NCBI GenBank assembly: GCA_035457705.1
Contig: DATIBD010000032.1
Span: 1 to 64,000, forward strand
Reading direction: 5' to 3'
From: DASPGQ01 sp035457705
GTDB taxonomy: Bacteria > Acidobacteriota > Vicinamibacteria > Marinacidobacterales > SMYC01
Length of the DNA: 64,000 nucleotides
Shown: positions 8,284 to 16,606 of the stretch, one piece after another
Position numbering within the stretch: position 1 is the stretch's first letter
How the letters are laid out: every line of letters begins with the position of its first letter
The notes under the pieces: model-generated
The model's input: only the letters and a program-made list of their open reading frames with translations
Databases searched by the model: none
Told to the model about the DNA's origin: nothing
Made by a program: the position numbers and the translations under genes

Positions 8284-9533
8284 CCGCCGCCGGCAAGCTC
8301 TCGCGCCACCAGATCTTCTTCGGTCTCGGCATTGCGGACGACCCGAGAACGCCCGTCCTCGATCACGAGCTCCGCGGGTCGAGCGCGCAGGTTGTAGTTC
8401 GAGCTCATCACGAATCCATAGGCTCCCGTGTCGAGGATTGCGAGGAAATCACCTGGCTCGGGCGCGACGAGAGTGCAATCGCGTGCAAAGACGTCGGAGC
8501 TCTCGCACACGGCACCCACGACATCGACCGTGCGGGCCGCGCCACGTTTCCGTCTCAACGGAACGATTCGATGATACGCCCCGTAGAGCGCCGGCCTCAG
8601 GAAATCGCTGAGCCCGGCATCGACGACCACGAAGTCGCGGCCGTGAACCCGCTTGACGTACAGAATCCGTACCACGAAAGCGCCGACCGGTCCGAACAAG
8701 ATCCGACCAGGCTCGGTCACGACCGTGACGTCGAGATCGGCGAAAGGCGCGATCACGCTTTCGGCGTAAGCGACGAAGCTCGGAGCCCGTTCACCGTGGT
8801 AGCGGATCCCGACTCCGCCGCCGATGTCGACGTATCTCAGCTCGATGCCAATGTCCCGGAGCGAGCGTACCCATTCGGCGAGAATCCGGGCGTTTGCAGC
8901 GAGCGGCTCGAGCGCCGTGATTTGCGATCCGATATGGGAATGAACACCGACGAAATCGAGAGCGGGAAACTCGCGGTGGGCGGCGTAGAGCGCGCGTGCC
9001 TGCTCAGGGTCCACTCCGAATTTTGCGGTCTTGATCCCAGTCGCAATGTGGCGATGGGTTCCGGCGTCGATGTCGGGATTCAGACGGAGCGCGACGCTTG
9101 CGCGGCGCCCGGCCCGCGCGGCAACCGCATCGAGCATACGGAGCTCCTGTTCCGACTCGACGAGTAGCATCGCCACATTGGCGGTCACTCCGGCGCGGAG
9201 CTCCCGCTCGGTCTTTCCCACCCCCGAGAAGACGATTTTCGAGGGCTCGAATCCGAGGGCAAGGGCGAGAGCCAGTTCCGCGCCCGAGACCACTTCCGCG
9301 CCCGCACCTTCGTTGACGAGGTGACGCAACAAGGCGGGCTGGGTGTTCGCCTTGAGAGCAACCGCGTGGAAGTGGGGCGTACCGGCGAACGCCGCATCGA
9401 GCTTGCGAAAGCGCGAGACGAGAGCTCGAGGAACGTAGACATAGAAAGGCGTGGGGTGGGAGGCGGCGATCTTGGAGAGTGGAGTCCCATCCCCGACCAG
9501 CTCGTCATCGCGATACTCGAAAACGTCGTTCAA
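8280..9533 (-). CDS. lysA: Diaminopimelate decarboxylase LysA
   Basis: A PLP enzyme making L-lysine from meso-diaminopimelate in the cytosol; 417 residues, normal length. The PLP lysine is in HAVALKANTQP; HSHIGSQI, the glycine loop YVDIGGGVGIRY, TEPGR and the active-site CESSDVFARD are all present, and YNLRARPAELVIEDG closes the barrel. The apparent start is a TTG at 9533; an in-frame TAA lies eight codons upstream, so few alternatives exist. A TATAAT box on the minus strand at 9562-9557 gives a leader of roughly 17 nt. First gene of a three-gene unit. Confidence 0.93.
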   Translation of the reverse strand: MNDVFEYRDDELVGDGTPLSKIAASHPTPFYVYVPRALVSRFRKLDAAFAGTPHFHAVALKANTQPALLRHLVNEGAGAEVVSGAELALALALGFEPSKIVFSGVGKTERELRAGVTANVAMLLVESEQELRMLDAVAARAGRRASVALRLNPDIDAGTHRHIATGIKTAKFGVDPEQARALYAAHREFPALDFVGVHSHIGSQITALEPLAANARILAEWVRSLRDIGIELRYVDIGGGVGIRYHGERAPSFVAYAESVIAPFADLDVTVVTEPGRILFGPVGAFVVRILYVKRVHGRDFVVVDAGLSDFLRPALYGAYHRIVPLRRKRGAARTVDVVGAVCESSDVFARDCTLVAPEPGDFLAILDTGAYGFVMSSNYNLRARPAELVIEDGRSRVVRNAETEEDLVARELAGGG

Positions 9534-9556
9534 TGCTCCATCCAGACCGATCGGGA

Positions 9557-9562
9557 ATTATA
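9557..9562 (-). promoter_or_regulatory. -10 box (TATAAT) for lysA
   Basis: The minus strand reads GCATATAATTCC here, a perfect sigma70 -10 hexamer 24 nt before the lysA TTG. No good -35 hexamer is visible at 16-19 nt upstream. On the plus strand a TATATT (9576-9581) lies 30 nt before the triple-RidA gene, so the two divergent promoters probably overlap. Confidence 0.5.
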
Positions 9563-9610
9563 TGCCGCGGCGGTGTATATTTCGGGCGTCTCGAGGGAGG
9601 TCAGCGCCTT

Positions 9611-10801
9611 ATGAAACGTTGTTTCTTTTTGTGGCTACTCGCCTTGGCCGCGGCATCATCGGCCGCCGAGAAGAAGATCATCGCTCCGGAGGGAATGGAG
9701 GTCGGGCTGCCCTTCAGCCCAGCGGTCCTTTCCGGTGACTTCCTCTACCTAGCGGGCGCCATCGGCAACAAACCCGGCACGCTCGAAGTGCCCGACGGAA
9801 TCCAGGCGCAAGTCCGACAGGCCATGGACAACCTTGGCCAGGTGCTCGAAGCCGCCGGCATGGATTTTTCTCGGGTCGTCAGTTCCAATGTCTTCTTGTC
9901 GGACGCTCGGCACTTTTCCGCGATGAACGACGTCTACAAGACGTATTTCCCGGAGGCACCGCCGATTCGTGCCACGGTGGAGGCCGACATCGCCATCCCG
10001 GGAGCCCTCGTCGAGATTTCCATGATCGCCGCCCGTCCAGGGGTCGACAAGAAGGTCATCAAACCAAGCCTGATGAAATCTCCGGAGCTTCCGTACAGCT
10101 GGGGCGTCCAGGTGGGCTCGACACTCTTTGTCGCCGGTGCGACCGCTCGAGACCCGGATACCTACGTGCCGGTTGCCGGCGACATGAAGACACAGACCAA
10201 GCGCGTGCTGGAGAACATTGGTCTGGTGCTCGAGGCGGCCGGCATGAGCTACGGAGACGTGGTGGGCTGCAAAGTCTTTCTGGACGATGCGCGCTACTTT
10301 CAGGACATGAACGAGGTGTACCGTACGTTCTTTCCGGCCGACCCTCCGAGCCGGGCCACGGTACGCTCCCGGCTCATGAACCCCGCCTTCCTTTCGGAGA
10401 TACAGTGCACCGCGGTGAAGGATGCGGCGCGCAAGGTCGTATCCCCCGCCGGTCGCGCGCCTTCGACGAGCCCTCTGTCCTCGGCGGTCGCGGCAGGCGG
10501 CCGCCTGTTCCTCTCCGGCATGACCGGGCGGGGGCCCGACGGATATCCGAAGGGTGACGCGAAGGCCCAGACCCGGCAAGCTCTCGAGAGCTTGAAGGCC
10601 ACGCTCGAAGCCGACGGACTCGGCTTCGAGGACGTCGTCGATGTACTGGTCTACCTCTCGGACATTCGCTACTACGATGCGATGAACGAGGTGTACCGGG
10701 ATATGATATCCTTGCCGCCTCCGGCACGCGCCACGGTGGGTGCACAGCTCATGTCGGAGGACGCTCTCGTGGAGATCATAATGACTGCGGAGCGACGTTG
10801 A
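9611..10801 (+). CDS. Exported protein with three tandem RidA (YjgF/YER057c) domains
   Basis: A 396-residue protein. Residues 1-18 (MKRCFFLWLLALAAASSA) form a signal peptide; three RidA-fold domains follow at about 22-140, 150-265 and 285-396. Single-domain RidA hydrolyses reactive enamine/imine intermediates in the cytosol and uses a conserved Arg and Glu. Each repeat keeps both: PPIRATVEADI...VEISMIA, PPSRATVRSRL...SEIQCTA, PPARATVGAQL...VEIIMTA. Each repeat also has the G-x-V/L-AGA and DARHFSAMNDVYKTYFP-type segments. GGGAGG lies 11 nt before the ATG. A covalent trimer would mimic the normal RidA homotrimer, and export is unusual; the role in the periplasm is unknown. Confidence 0.88.
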   Translation: MKRCFFLWLLALAAASSAAEKKIIAPEGMEVGLPFSPAVLSGDFLYLAGAIGNKPGTLEVPDGIQAQVRQAMDNLGQVLEAAGMDFSRVVSSNVFLSDARHFSAMNDVYKTYFPEAPPIRATVEADIAIPGALVEISMIAARPGVDKKVIKPSLMKSPELPYSWGVQVGSTLFVAGATARDPDTYVPVAGDMKTQTKRVLENIGLVLEAAGMSYGDVVGCKVFLDDARYFQDMNEVYRTFFPADPPSRATVRSRLMNPAFLSEIQCTAVKDAARKVVSPAGRAPSTSPLSSAVAAGGRLFLSGMTGRGPDGYPKGDAKAQTRQALESLKATLEADGLGFEDVVDVLVYLSDIRYYDAMNEVYRDMISLPPPARATVGAQLMSEDALVEIIMTAERR

Positions 10802-10930
10802 GCGGCATCTACGAAATTCGGCTGGCAAAGCTTCGTCGGGAGAATGATTGGGGCAGGCTCACAGCCGTTCGTCGCGGCGAGAGATGCTCCGCGGGCTAGG
10901 ATACGAGCTTCACCGGAGGTCTCGTCGCGC

Positions 10931-11812
10931 ATGACCAAATGCATCATCGTTCTTTCGGTCAAGGGCTCTGGATCCAGTGCGTGCCAGAAGCTTCTCGGAC
11001 GGCTTCCGAACGTTCGTCATGTCCTGCACACGCGTCACTTCCAGAACGAGACGCTCTACTGGACGAAGGCTGCCTCGGTTCTAGAGATGCCTCAGCGGCA
11101 GATGGTGGACAGCGAGGTTCCCATCGCCAGGGACAGGGCGAGGACAGAGCTCATCGATCTCCTCGTCTCCAACACGGGCTCCTACGCCGTGCCCAGCGAC
11201 GACCGTGAGCTAATCTTCGACGGATGGCGCAGGCTTTGTGAACACCACGGGCCAATCTTTCTCGAGAAATCACCCCATCATCTCGTTCAGTGGTCTGCAA
11301 TCGAGCTCATCCTGGAGTGCATGCGCAAGCATCCCGATCTCCAATTCCTTCTCGTCGGACTCGTGCGCAACCCAATGGACACGGCCTACTCCGCCTTTCG
11401 GCGCTTTAGATCGAGACCGGATGAAACGCAATACGAGTGGCTCACGGCATACCAAAACTTGCGCAAGCTCCAGGAAAAGGCGCCAGACAACCTCGTCATC
11501 GTTCGTTACGAGGACATCGCGCTGTCGCTGGAAGCGATGAGACCCGTGTTCGACTATTGCGGCGCGAACCCACGGGAAGCCGACGTTGATTACTTGCACC
11601 GGCGCTCGATCTCGAGATGGAGAGATGACCCTCTATTCGGATTCGTCCCCGCCGAGCCTGTGGTCCAACTCGCAGAGTCGTACGGATACGACCGAGCAAG
11701 CCTGACCAATCGGACCCGGTTCCTTTGGCCCGCCCACCGAGAGCTTTCGCGCGGCCTCCACCAGTTCTTGGTCCCGACGAGAAAGGCAGTGAGAAGGTTG
11801 GTGCGATCCTGA
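10931..11812 (+). CDS. Sulfotransferase-family protein
   Basis: A 293-residue protein with the PAPS-dependent sulfotransferase layout. The 5'-phosphosulfate loop is variant (LSVKGSGSSACQKLLGRL), and the 3'-phosphate loop is recognisable as LVGLVRNPMDTAYSAFRRF with the following LVIVRYEDIALS. I chose the ATG at 10931 because GGAGG lies 11 nt upstream. No signal peptide. Acceptor unknown: relatives modify glycans, lipids or small molecules. It stands alone; the neighbouring RidA gene is unrelated. Confidence 0.75.
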   Translation: MTKCIIVLSVKGSGSSACQKLLGRLPNVRHVLHTRHFQNETLYWTKAASVLEMPQRQMVDSEVPIARDRARTELIDLLVSNTGSYAVPSDDRELIFDGWRRLCEHHGPIFLEKSPHHLVQWSAIELILECMRKHPDLQFLLVGLVRNPMDTAYSAFRRFRSRPDETQYEWLTAYQNLRKLQEKAPDNLVIVRYEDIALSLEAMRPVFDYCGANPREADVDYLHRRSISRWRDDPLFGFVPAEPVVQLAESYGYDRASLTNRTRFLWPAHRELSRGLHQFLVPTRKAVRRLVRS

Positions 11813-12007
11813 GAACGCGGTGGCAGCGCAAAGACCGCTGGCCCTACTCGTCGCGGGGAGCTGCGACTGGTTTGACCCCCGCAGCCTTCCGCGCGGGAAT
11901 CCAGTTCGCGAGCAGACCGGCGCCATGAGCGCGACCGCCGTCGTCGCGAACGTCACGGGATCGTTGGCTCCGACGCCCCCCGTGGTCGCCCAGGACGGGG
12001 GCGCCGC

Positions 12008-12430
12008 TCAGTTCGGCGGCAGCTTCTCCGCAGCCCAGGCAGCAAAACGCTCGAGATCGTCCAGCTCGTCGTGGATTGCTCGGTAGGCGATCGAGTGGTC
12101 GATCTCGAGGTATTCGTGAACGAGGACGTTTCGGAATCCAGCCCATCCCCGAAGCTTCTCCGCGAGCTCGGGCGAGAGCTCGGAGGCGCGCTCGAGCGTC
12201 GTGAACGTGTCTCGATTCGCGTCCGGTGTCGGAAGTGCACACTCGGAGATCCAGTGGTTGGCAAGGTCGAGGCAGGCCTCCACCGCCAGATGAAGGTAGC
12301 GCTCGGCGAGGTCGTGCAGGGCCGCCTCGCGTACGAACTCATTCTCGTCCGCGTCAAGAAATGCTTTGAGCTTTTCTAAGTAGGCGTGCAACGCCTCGAG
12401 CCTTCTCGAGAAGATCTCGCGATCCACCAT
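12008..12430 (-). CDS. hepT: HepT-like HEPN ribonuclease toxin
   Basis: A 140-residue alpha-helical HEPN protein. The catalytic RX4HXY motif is intact as RNVLVHEY in the C-terminal half. In the well-studied MntA-HepT modules HepT is a nuclease that is silenced when MntA adds AMP units to the Tyr of this motif. The start codon lies 77 nt inside the end of the upstream nucleotidyltransferase gene, so the pair is tightly coupled. The next gene on this strand downstream is far away; the sulfotransferase faces it. Confidence 0.88.
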   Translation of the reverse strand: MVDREIFSRRLEALHAYLEKLKAFLDADENEFVREAALHDLAERYLHLAVEACLDLANHWISECALPTPDANRDTFTTLERASELSPELAEKLRGWAGFRNVLVHEYLEIDHSIAYRAIHDELDDLERFAAWAAEKLPPN

Positions 12431-12860
12431 CGTTCGTTCTCGCCTTGAGCCTCTGGATTCTCCGCTTCGTGAACGCCTCGCGTCGAACGAAGCCGTCTTG
12501 ATACTCGCGGATCGTCTGGATAGAGAATCGAACCCGTTCCTCCGGGGAGCTTTGAAAGAGAAGCGTTCCGTCGCGCAAGACGCGATGTCTCAGAAGAGCC
12601 GGGGCGTCGTTGAGGATAACGATGTCGAGCCGCTCGCTCGACACCTCTCGTCCCAGACGCGCCGCCAGTCGACGGATCAACCCTCCTCGTTCCTCGCTCG
12701 CAAGCTCCTCCGTAACCAGAACGGCGACATCGAAATCGCTGTCTTTGCGGGCGCGTCCCTTCGCGCGTGTCCCGAATAGGAACCCGAGGCGGATCCCCGG
12801 GATATCGGCTAGAGCCTCGGCCAGCCGCCTGGCAGCGGGGTCCATATCCTGGGTACTCAC
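12354..12860 (-). CDS. mntA: MntA-like minimal nucleotidyltransferase antitoxin
   Basis: A 168-residue nucleotidyltransferase. The Pol-beta-type motif reads FLFGTRAKGRARKDSDFDVAVLV (G-T instead of the usual G-S) and the third acidic residue is in ERLDIVIL, so the metal site looks complete. Known MntA antitoxins AMPylate the partner HepT. The long C-terminal part (from about residue 110: RFSIQTIREYQDGFVRREAF) overlaps hepT in another frame. The GT substitution of the GS motif and the 77-nt overlap are the only oddities. Confidence 0.85.
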   Translation of the reverse strand: MSTQDMDPAARRLAEALADIPGIRLGFLFGTRAKGRARKDSDFDVAVLVTEELASEERGGLIRRLAARLGREVSSERLDIVILNDAPALLRHRVLRDGTLLFQSSPEERVRFSIQTIREYQDGFVRREAFTKRRIQRLKARTNDGGSRDLLEKARGVARLLRKAQSIS

Positions 12861-12938
12861 AAATCAACCGTACCCTACGCCCAGGCCTCGCGCAACGAGC
12901 CGTTACAACCCACGAAATGTCGATTCCAGCGGGTGAGC

Positions 12939-12958
12939 CCCGGACTTCAGAGTCCGGG
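12939..12958. terminator. Short hairpin at the 3' end of the M14 gene
   Basis: CCCGGACT-TCAG-AGTCCGGG is a perfect 8-bp stem with a 4-nt loop that includes the stop codon of the M14 peptidase gene (12947-12949, minus strand). There is no T tract on either side, so intrinsic termination is uncertain; it may instead protect the 3' end of the mRNA. Confidence 0.4.
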
Positions 12959-15697
12959 AAGCGCGTTCCAGTTGAGAATGCCGTTCCACAGGAGACGATA
13001 ATCTGAATGGTTCAAGTCGCGGTGAAGCGGGTTGAAGTTGTAGACGAGCGCATGACCGGCGCCGACGGGCACGTCGAGGATCGCGGGGCGGCCGTCGAGA
13101 GCCTCGAGGCCTCGCGCGCCTCCGCTCACGATCGTTCCTTTCCACTCGAGGACGATCGGCCTGCGATCGACGGGACCGTTCAAGCAGGACGTGCAATAGG
13201 ACATCGTGAGCCAGCGCCGAGGCGCGTCATAGACAGTGTAGTTGGAGCGAAAGACGGACGGCTCCGCAGGATAGCCGTAGGCGATCGGATGGTCGGGTCG
13301 AGCAAACCGTGCGCCGATCTCCACGCCGGGAGTGGAGATTTCTGAAGTGGTGGAAGGGCGAACGTTGCGGACGATGCCCGTTTGCAGGATCAAGTCGGAG
13401 CCCGTTCCCAGGGTCGCGAGCACCCCTCCGTCTTCGAGAAAACGCTCGAGGGTGGCAAGCCCTTCGAAGCCGATGCCTCCCGTGATGTCGTCGGACGACA
13501 CGGGCTGTCCCAGGCTGGGAAACTCCGCCGTCGCCTGGAAAGGCATGGGGCCGTCCTTCGCCTCGATGCCGTGAATCTGTCCTTGCAAGTCCAGGAGCAC
13601 GGTGCCGTAGACGATGACGTCCACTTTGCTCTTCAAGCTCCCTGCTCGAATCTCCTCGTCTCGCAGATACACATAGGGGATCGCTTGTTGATCCAGCGTA
13701 TATCGGATCCAGCCGATGGAGTCCGTGTCAGCCCACGGGACCCATACCCCGAGACGTGGCGGCGGAGCGTCGTGGCGCTTCACGTCGGGAAGGCTGGCCG
13801 CGCGACGAAAGTCGAGCGCGAGCTCGTCCGCGACGCGCGGGAGCACTGCCTCGAGGCCTTCTGCCGGGGGGAAAATCCATGAGCCTTGGGCATAGGCGTG
13901 GCCTCCGGCCTCGAAAGCCTCGTCGGCGATCTCGACGGGAAACGACGCGAGTCGATAGCGCGCCGCGAGAAGGGCTTCCTGCCCGACGTCGGCGAGCAGT
14001 GCGACGGGTCCCGAGCCGGAGACGCTACCGCGTGCGCGGACGGCACCGGTGAGCGGGTCGAGCGAGAGATTCCGTATCACCGCGTCGTCGACCCGCGTCA
14101 CCTCGACCCCGTAGTGCACGGGAAGAGCCCATGACACGTCGTCATACGGCTCGTGCTCGGCGTCTTCGGGAAAATGCTGCGGCTCGAGGAGGTCCACCGC
14201 GTAGTTGCGATAGGGCTGACCCAGATCGATGACGAACGTCCCCGCGGGAAAGCTCCCCTCGGCGACGGTAAAGGGAGCTCGGGCCCGCCCGACCTCGATG
14301 TGCTGCGTCAGGAGTCGGTTGATCAACTGGGCGACGCGGCGCCGGTCCGGCTGGTCTTCCCGGACGACGAAGGCATAGGGATTCCCCGCAAACCCCTTCT
14401 GCCAGGAGTTGTAGCCTTTCTGATAGAAGTTGCGAAGGAGCCGCTCGGCCTGGTGAGCCGAGTAGTCGAGAATCGCGAGCGCCGCGGTTTCCGAGTAATT
14501 GACACCGTCACGATGGGACCAGACCACGGTCTCGGGAGGCGGCCAGGGCCGATACCACTCGCGCGTGGTGGAGCGAGGGCTGATCGTGCGCGTCACCGTC
14601 TCCGCCGTGGCGTTTCCGAACGTCTCGTAGCCCCTCCCGATCGAGTTGTGGTTCATCGCCACCGAATCGAGATAGTGATGGCCAAATGCTTCTCCGAAGT
14701 TCCACGTCCAGACCCCGGGCATTCCATGCGCCGACATCGCGCTCATCTCGTGGAAGCTCATCTCCAGAAACTCGCTGAGAACGATGGGATCGAGATTGGG
14801 GTTGTAGGGTCCCGTGCCGTTCCAGGTCACGAGCAGAGGGATCGCCTCGTGGAGATCGTGGACCACCGTCGGGTGGTAGTCGAAGAACATTCGGTGCACC
14901 GCCCGGCTCAACTCCTCCGTTTGTTGATGGGTGTCGCGGTTCGCGTCCACGAACACGTACCTCCCCCAATAAGGCGGAGATCGGCGCGGCAGGGCGTCGT
15001 AATCGTTTTTCCCTTTGAGATAACGCTCGAACCAGTCGACCATTTTGTCCCGCCCGTCGGGGTTCGAGGCGGGATTGATCAGCACGACGAGCTTTTCACG
15101 GATGGTGCGGATCATGGGCGTCTCCGATACGGCGAGTCGATAAGCGAGCTCCATCACCATGTCCGGACTCACGCTCTCGTCCGCGTGGATGGCGGCGTTG
15201 AAGTAGTAGATCGGCCGCGCACCTCGGAGGATGACCTCTGCTTGCTCGGGCGCGGTCCGCCGAGGGTCCGCGAGGAGAGCCGTCGACTGCTTGAGGTCGT
15301 CGAGGGAGCCAATGCCGTCTTCATCGGCGATCGCCGCGAGAAGGATGTCCCGGCCCTCCTCCGTTCTCCCGATGACCTCGACATGGACGCGCGGCGAAGT
15401 CCGCGCGAGCTCCCGAAAGTACCCGTAGATCTCGGATGTGCTCGCGAGCTCTCCCGCGGCGCCCGCGAGGTGGCCGAGGTAGTCGCCTGGTGAAGGAACG
15501 GTGGGCGAGTCGGGCACGTAAGCGACCCATGGGCTCACGAAACGCGGCTCCGTCGTGAAACGGGCGATCTCCTCGACCGAGCCCGGTTCCGGAGTATCGG
15601 GTGCGTAGGAAGATTGCGCTCGGGCGAGCCCGGCGAGATAGAGAGCGGGAAGAAAGACCGTGACGTAGGGAAGGACTCGGCACGAAGAATCAGTCAT
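12947..15697 (-). CDS. Exported M14-family zinc carboxypeptidase (large)
   Basis: A 916-residue secreted metallopeptidase. The ATG at 15697 has GGAG 11 nt upstream and gives a signal peptide ending near LYLAGLARAQSSY. The peptidase domain (about 70-420) shows NAAIHADESVSPD (HxxE zinc ligands), INPASNPDGRDKMV (substrate Arg/Asn-like region) and VHDLHEAIPLL (third ligand His). The C-terminal ~450 residues include a region (ARPAPRLGVWVPWADTDSIG onward) resembling the glutamine-amidotransferase-like domain often attached to exported M14 enzymes. Acts in the periplasm or outside. It appears monocistronic. Confidence 0.88.
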   Translation of the reverse strand: MTDSSCRVLPYVTVFLPALYLAGLARAQSSYAPDTPEPGSVEEIARFTTEPRFVSPWVAYVPDSPTVPSPGDYLGHLAGAAGELASTSEIYGYFRELARTSPRVHVEVIGRTEEGRDILLAAIADEDGIGSLDDLKQSTALLADPRRTAPEQAEVILRGARPIYYFNAAIHADESVSPDMVMELAYRLAVSETPMIRTIREKLVVLINPASNPDGRDKMVDWFERYLKGKNDYDALPRRSPPYWGRYVFVDANRDTHQQTEELSRAVHRMFFDYHPTVVHDLHEAIPLLVTWNGTGPYNPNLDPIVLSEFLEMSFHEMSAMSAHGMPGVWTWNFGEAFGHHYLDSVAMNHNSIGRGYETFGNATAETVTRTISPRSTTREWYRPWPPPETVVWSHRDGVNYSETAALAILDYSAHQAERLLRNFYQKGYNSWQKGFAGNPYAFVVREDQPDRRRVAQLINRLLTQHIEVGRARAPFTVAEGSFPAGTFVIDLGQPYRNYAVDLLEPQHFPEDAEHEPYDDVSWALPVHYGVEVTRVDDAVIRNLSLDPLTGAVRARGSVSGSGPVALLADVGQEALLAARYRLASFPVEIADEAFEAGGHAYAQGSWIFPPAEGLEAVLPRVADELALDFRRAASLPDVKRHDAPPPRLGVWVPWADTDSIGWIRYTLDQQAIPYVYLRDEEIRAGSLKSKVDVIVYGTVLLDLQGQIHGIEAKDGPMPFQATAEFPSLGQPVSSDDITGGIGFEGLATLERFLEDGGVLATLGTGSDLILQTGIVRNVRPSTTSEISTPGVEIGARFARPDHPIAYGYPAEPSVFRSNYTVYDAPRRWLTMSYCTSCLNGPVDRRPIVLEWKGTIVSGGARGLEALDGRPAILDVPVGAGHALVYNFNPLHRDLNHSDYRLLWNGILNWNALPGL

Positions 15698-15864
15698 GCG
15701 TGGTGGCTCCTGTCCTGACGCCCGGAGGATAGGGGATCGCACCCGCAGGAAGGAAGAGATACGGGCACGGGGCTTAACGAGCTCGGCACGCTCGAGTCGG
15801 GCAAGCTGATCGAGCCGAATCCGTCAGCAGGCGGGAAAGCGCTTCCTTCCAGTCTATCGACGGG

Positions 15865-16320
15865 TCAGTCCTTATGAAGTCTTTCCAGAGCGTCGATATC
15901 GGCCAAGTCCTGGGGTCGCCCCGACGCCCTCTTGTTGCTAATAAAGTGGTCGCGAGAAATCACGAACACCGGTTGGTCGGCGTACTGCGAGTGGACTCGG
16001 GCCGGCCAGGCGGTATCGAAATCGACACCGTCGATCGAGGTGATGATATCGACCCGTACCGGTTCCACCCCAATCTGAAAGATGGTGCCGAATGTCGCCA
16101 AGTCTTCAATTTTCAAATCCGCGAGGGGCGCTCCGAACTCACCGAGCGCGCGGTAGATGCGCCGCGCATTTTCGGGAGTCGATCGCACCCAGACGTCGAG
16201 TTCCTTCGACGCACGAGCGTGCCCATGGACGGCGAGAGCATGAGCGCCAACGACGAGGTACTCAGCGGACGCGGCGTTCAACTCGGCCAACAGATCTCTG
16301 AAGTCGGAGTTCGTTCCCAC
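15865..16320 (-). CDS. Nucleotidyltransferase of the DUF6036/AbiEii-like type
   Basis: A 151-residue protein. EYLVVGAHALAVHGHARASKELDVWVRSTPEN is the nucleotidyltransferase core, in which the usual G-G/S is GA and the catalytic pair is ELDVWV; VRVDIITSIDGVDFDTAW supplies the third acidic position. VISRDHFISNKRASGRPQDLADIDAL is the conserved C-terminal helix of this family. Such proteins are commonly the nucleotidyltransferase half of toxin-antitoxin-like pairs. It overlaps the small upstream gene by 59 nt. Confidence 0.8.
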   Translation of the reverse strand: MGTNSDFRDLLAELNAASAEYLVVGAHALAVHGHARASKELDVWVRSTPENARRIYRALGEFGAPLADLKIEDLATFGTIFQIGVEPVRVDIITSIDGVDFDTAWPARVHSQYADQPVFVISRDHFISNKRASGRPQDLADIDALERLHKD

Positions 16321-16501
16321 GAATATTTCGATAAGCGAGGCACTCGACGAGGAGCTCCCAGACCAGAGCCATGCGTTCCCCGCTCGACAAGGAAGTCACG
16401 TCAGGCGGCGCGGTTGGCACCTCGCCATTCCGGAAGACCTTGGACTTCCAGATGCGAAGTCGTCTCTCGGCTCTCTGGGCGCGCCCATCACCATCGCGCA
16501 T
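16262..16501 (-). CDS. Small partner protein upstream of the nucleotidyltransferase
   Basis: Encodes 79 residues. The middle portion (ERRLRIWKSKVFRN ... SSGERMALVWELLVECLAYR) resembles the short ‘R-x-F-x-S ... LSPxERLxxLxxLxxxxxx’ proteins that often precede DUF6036 nucleotidyltransferases and are presumed antitoxin-like partners. The 59-nt overlap with the downstream gene fits such a pair, but the last ~18 residues read in a different frame of the partner and could be chance. Function inferred only from context. Confidence 0.5.
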   Translation of the reverse strand: MRDGDGRAQRAERRLRIWKSKVFRNGEVPTAPPDVTSLSSGERMALVWELLVECLAYRNIRGNELRLQRSVGRVERRVR

Positions 16502-16606
16502 GAGCTAGCTTACCACTCTCGGTTAGGCACTTCGGGCCAGAGGTCGGAGCTTGCCGTCCTCGCGGCGACGGGAGCCGAATCTCTTTCGAGCGTCACCGAA
16601 GCAAGC

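Noticed and set aside
14153..15493. 446-codon open frame on the plus strand
   Set aside because: Antisense to the M14 carboxypeptidase; its composition (Arg/Val/Asp-rich, no domain) is that of a shadow.
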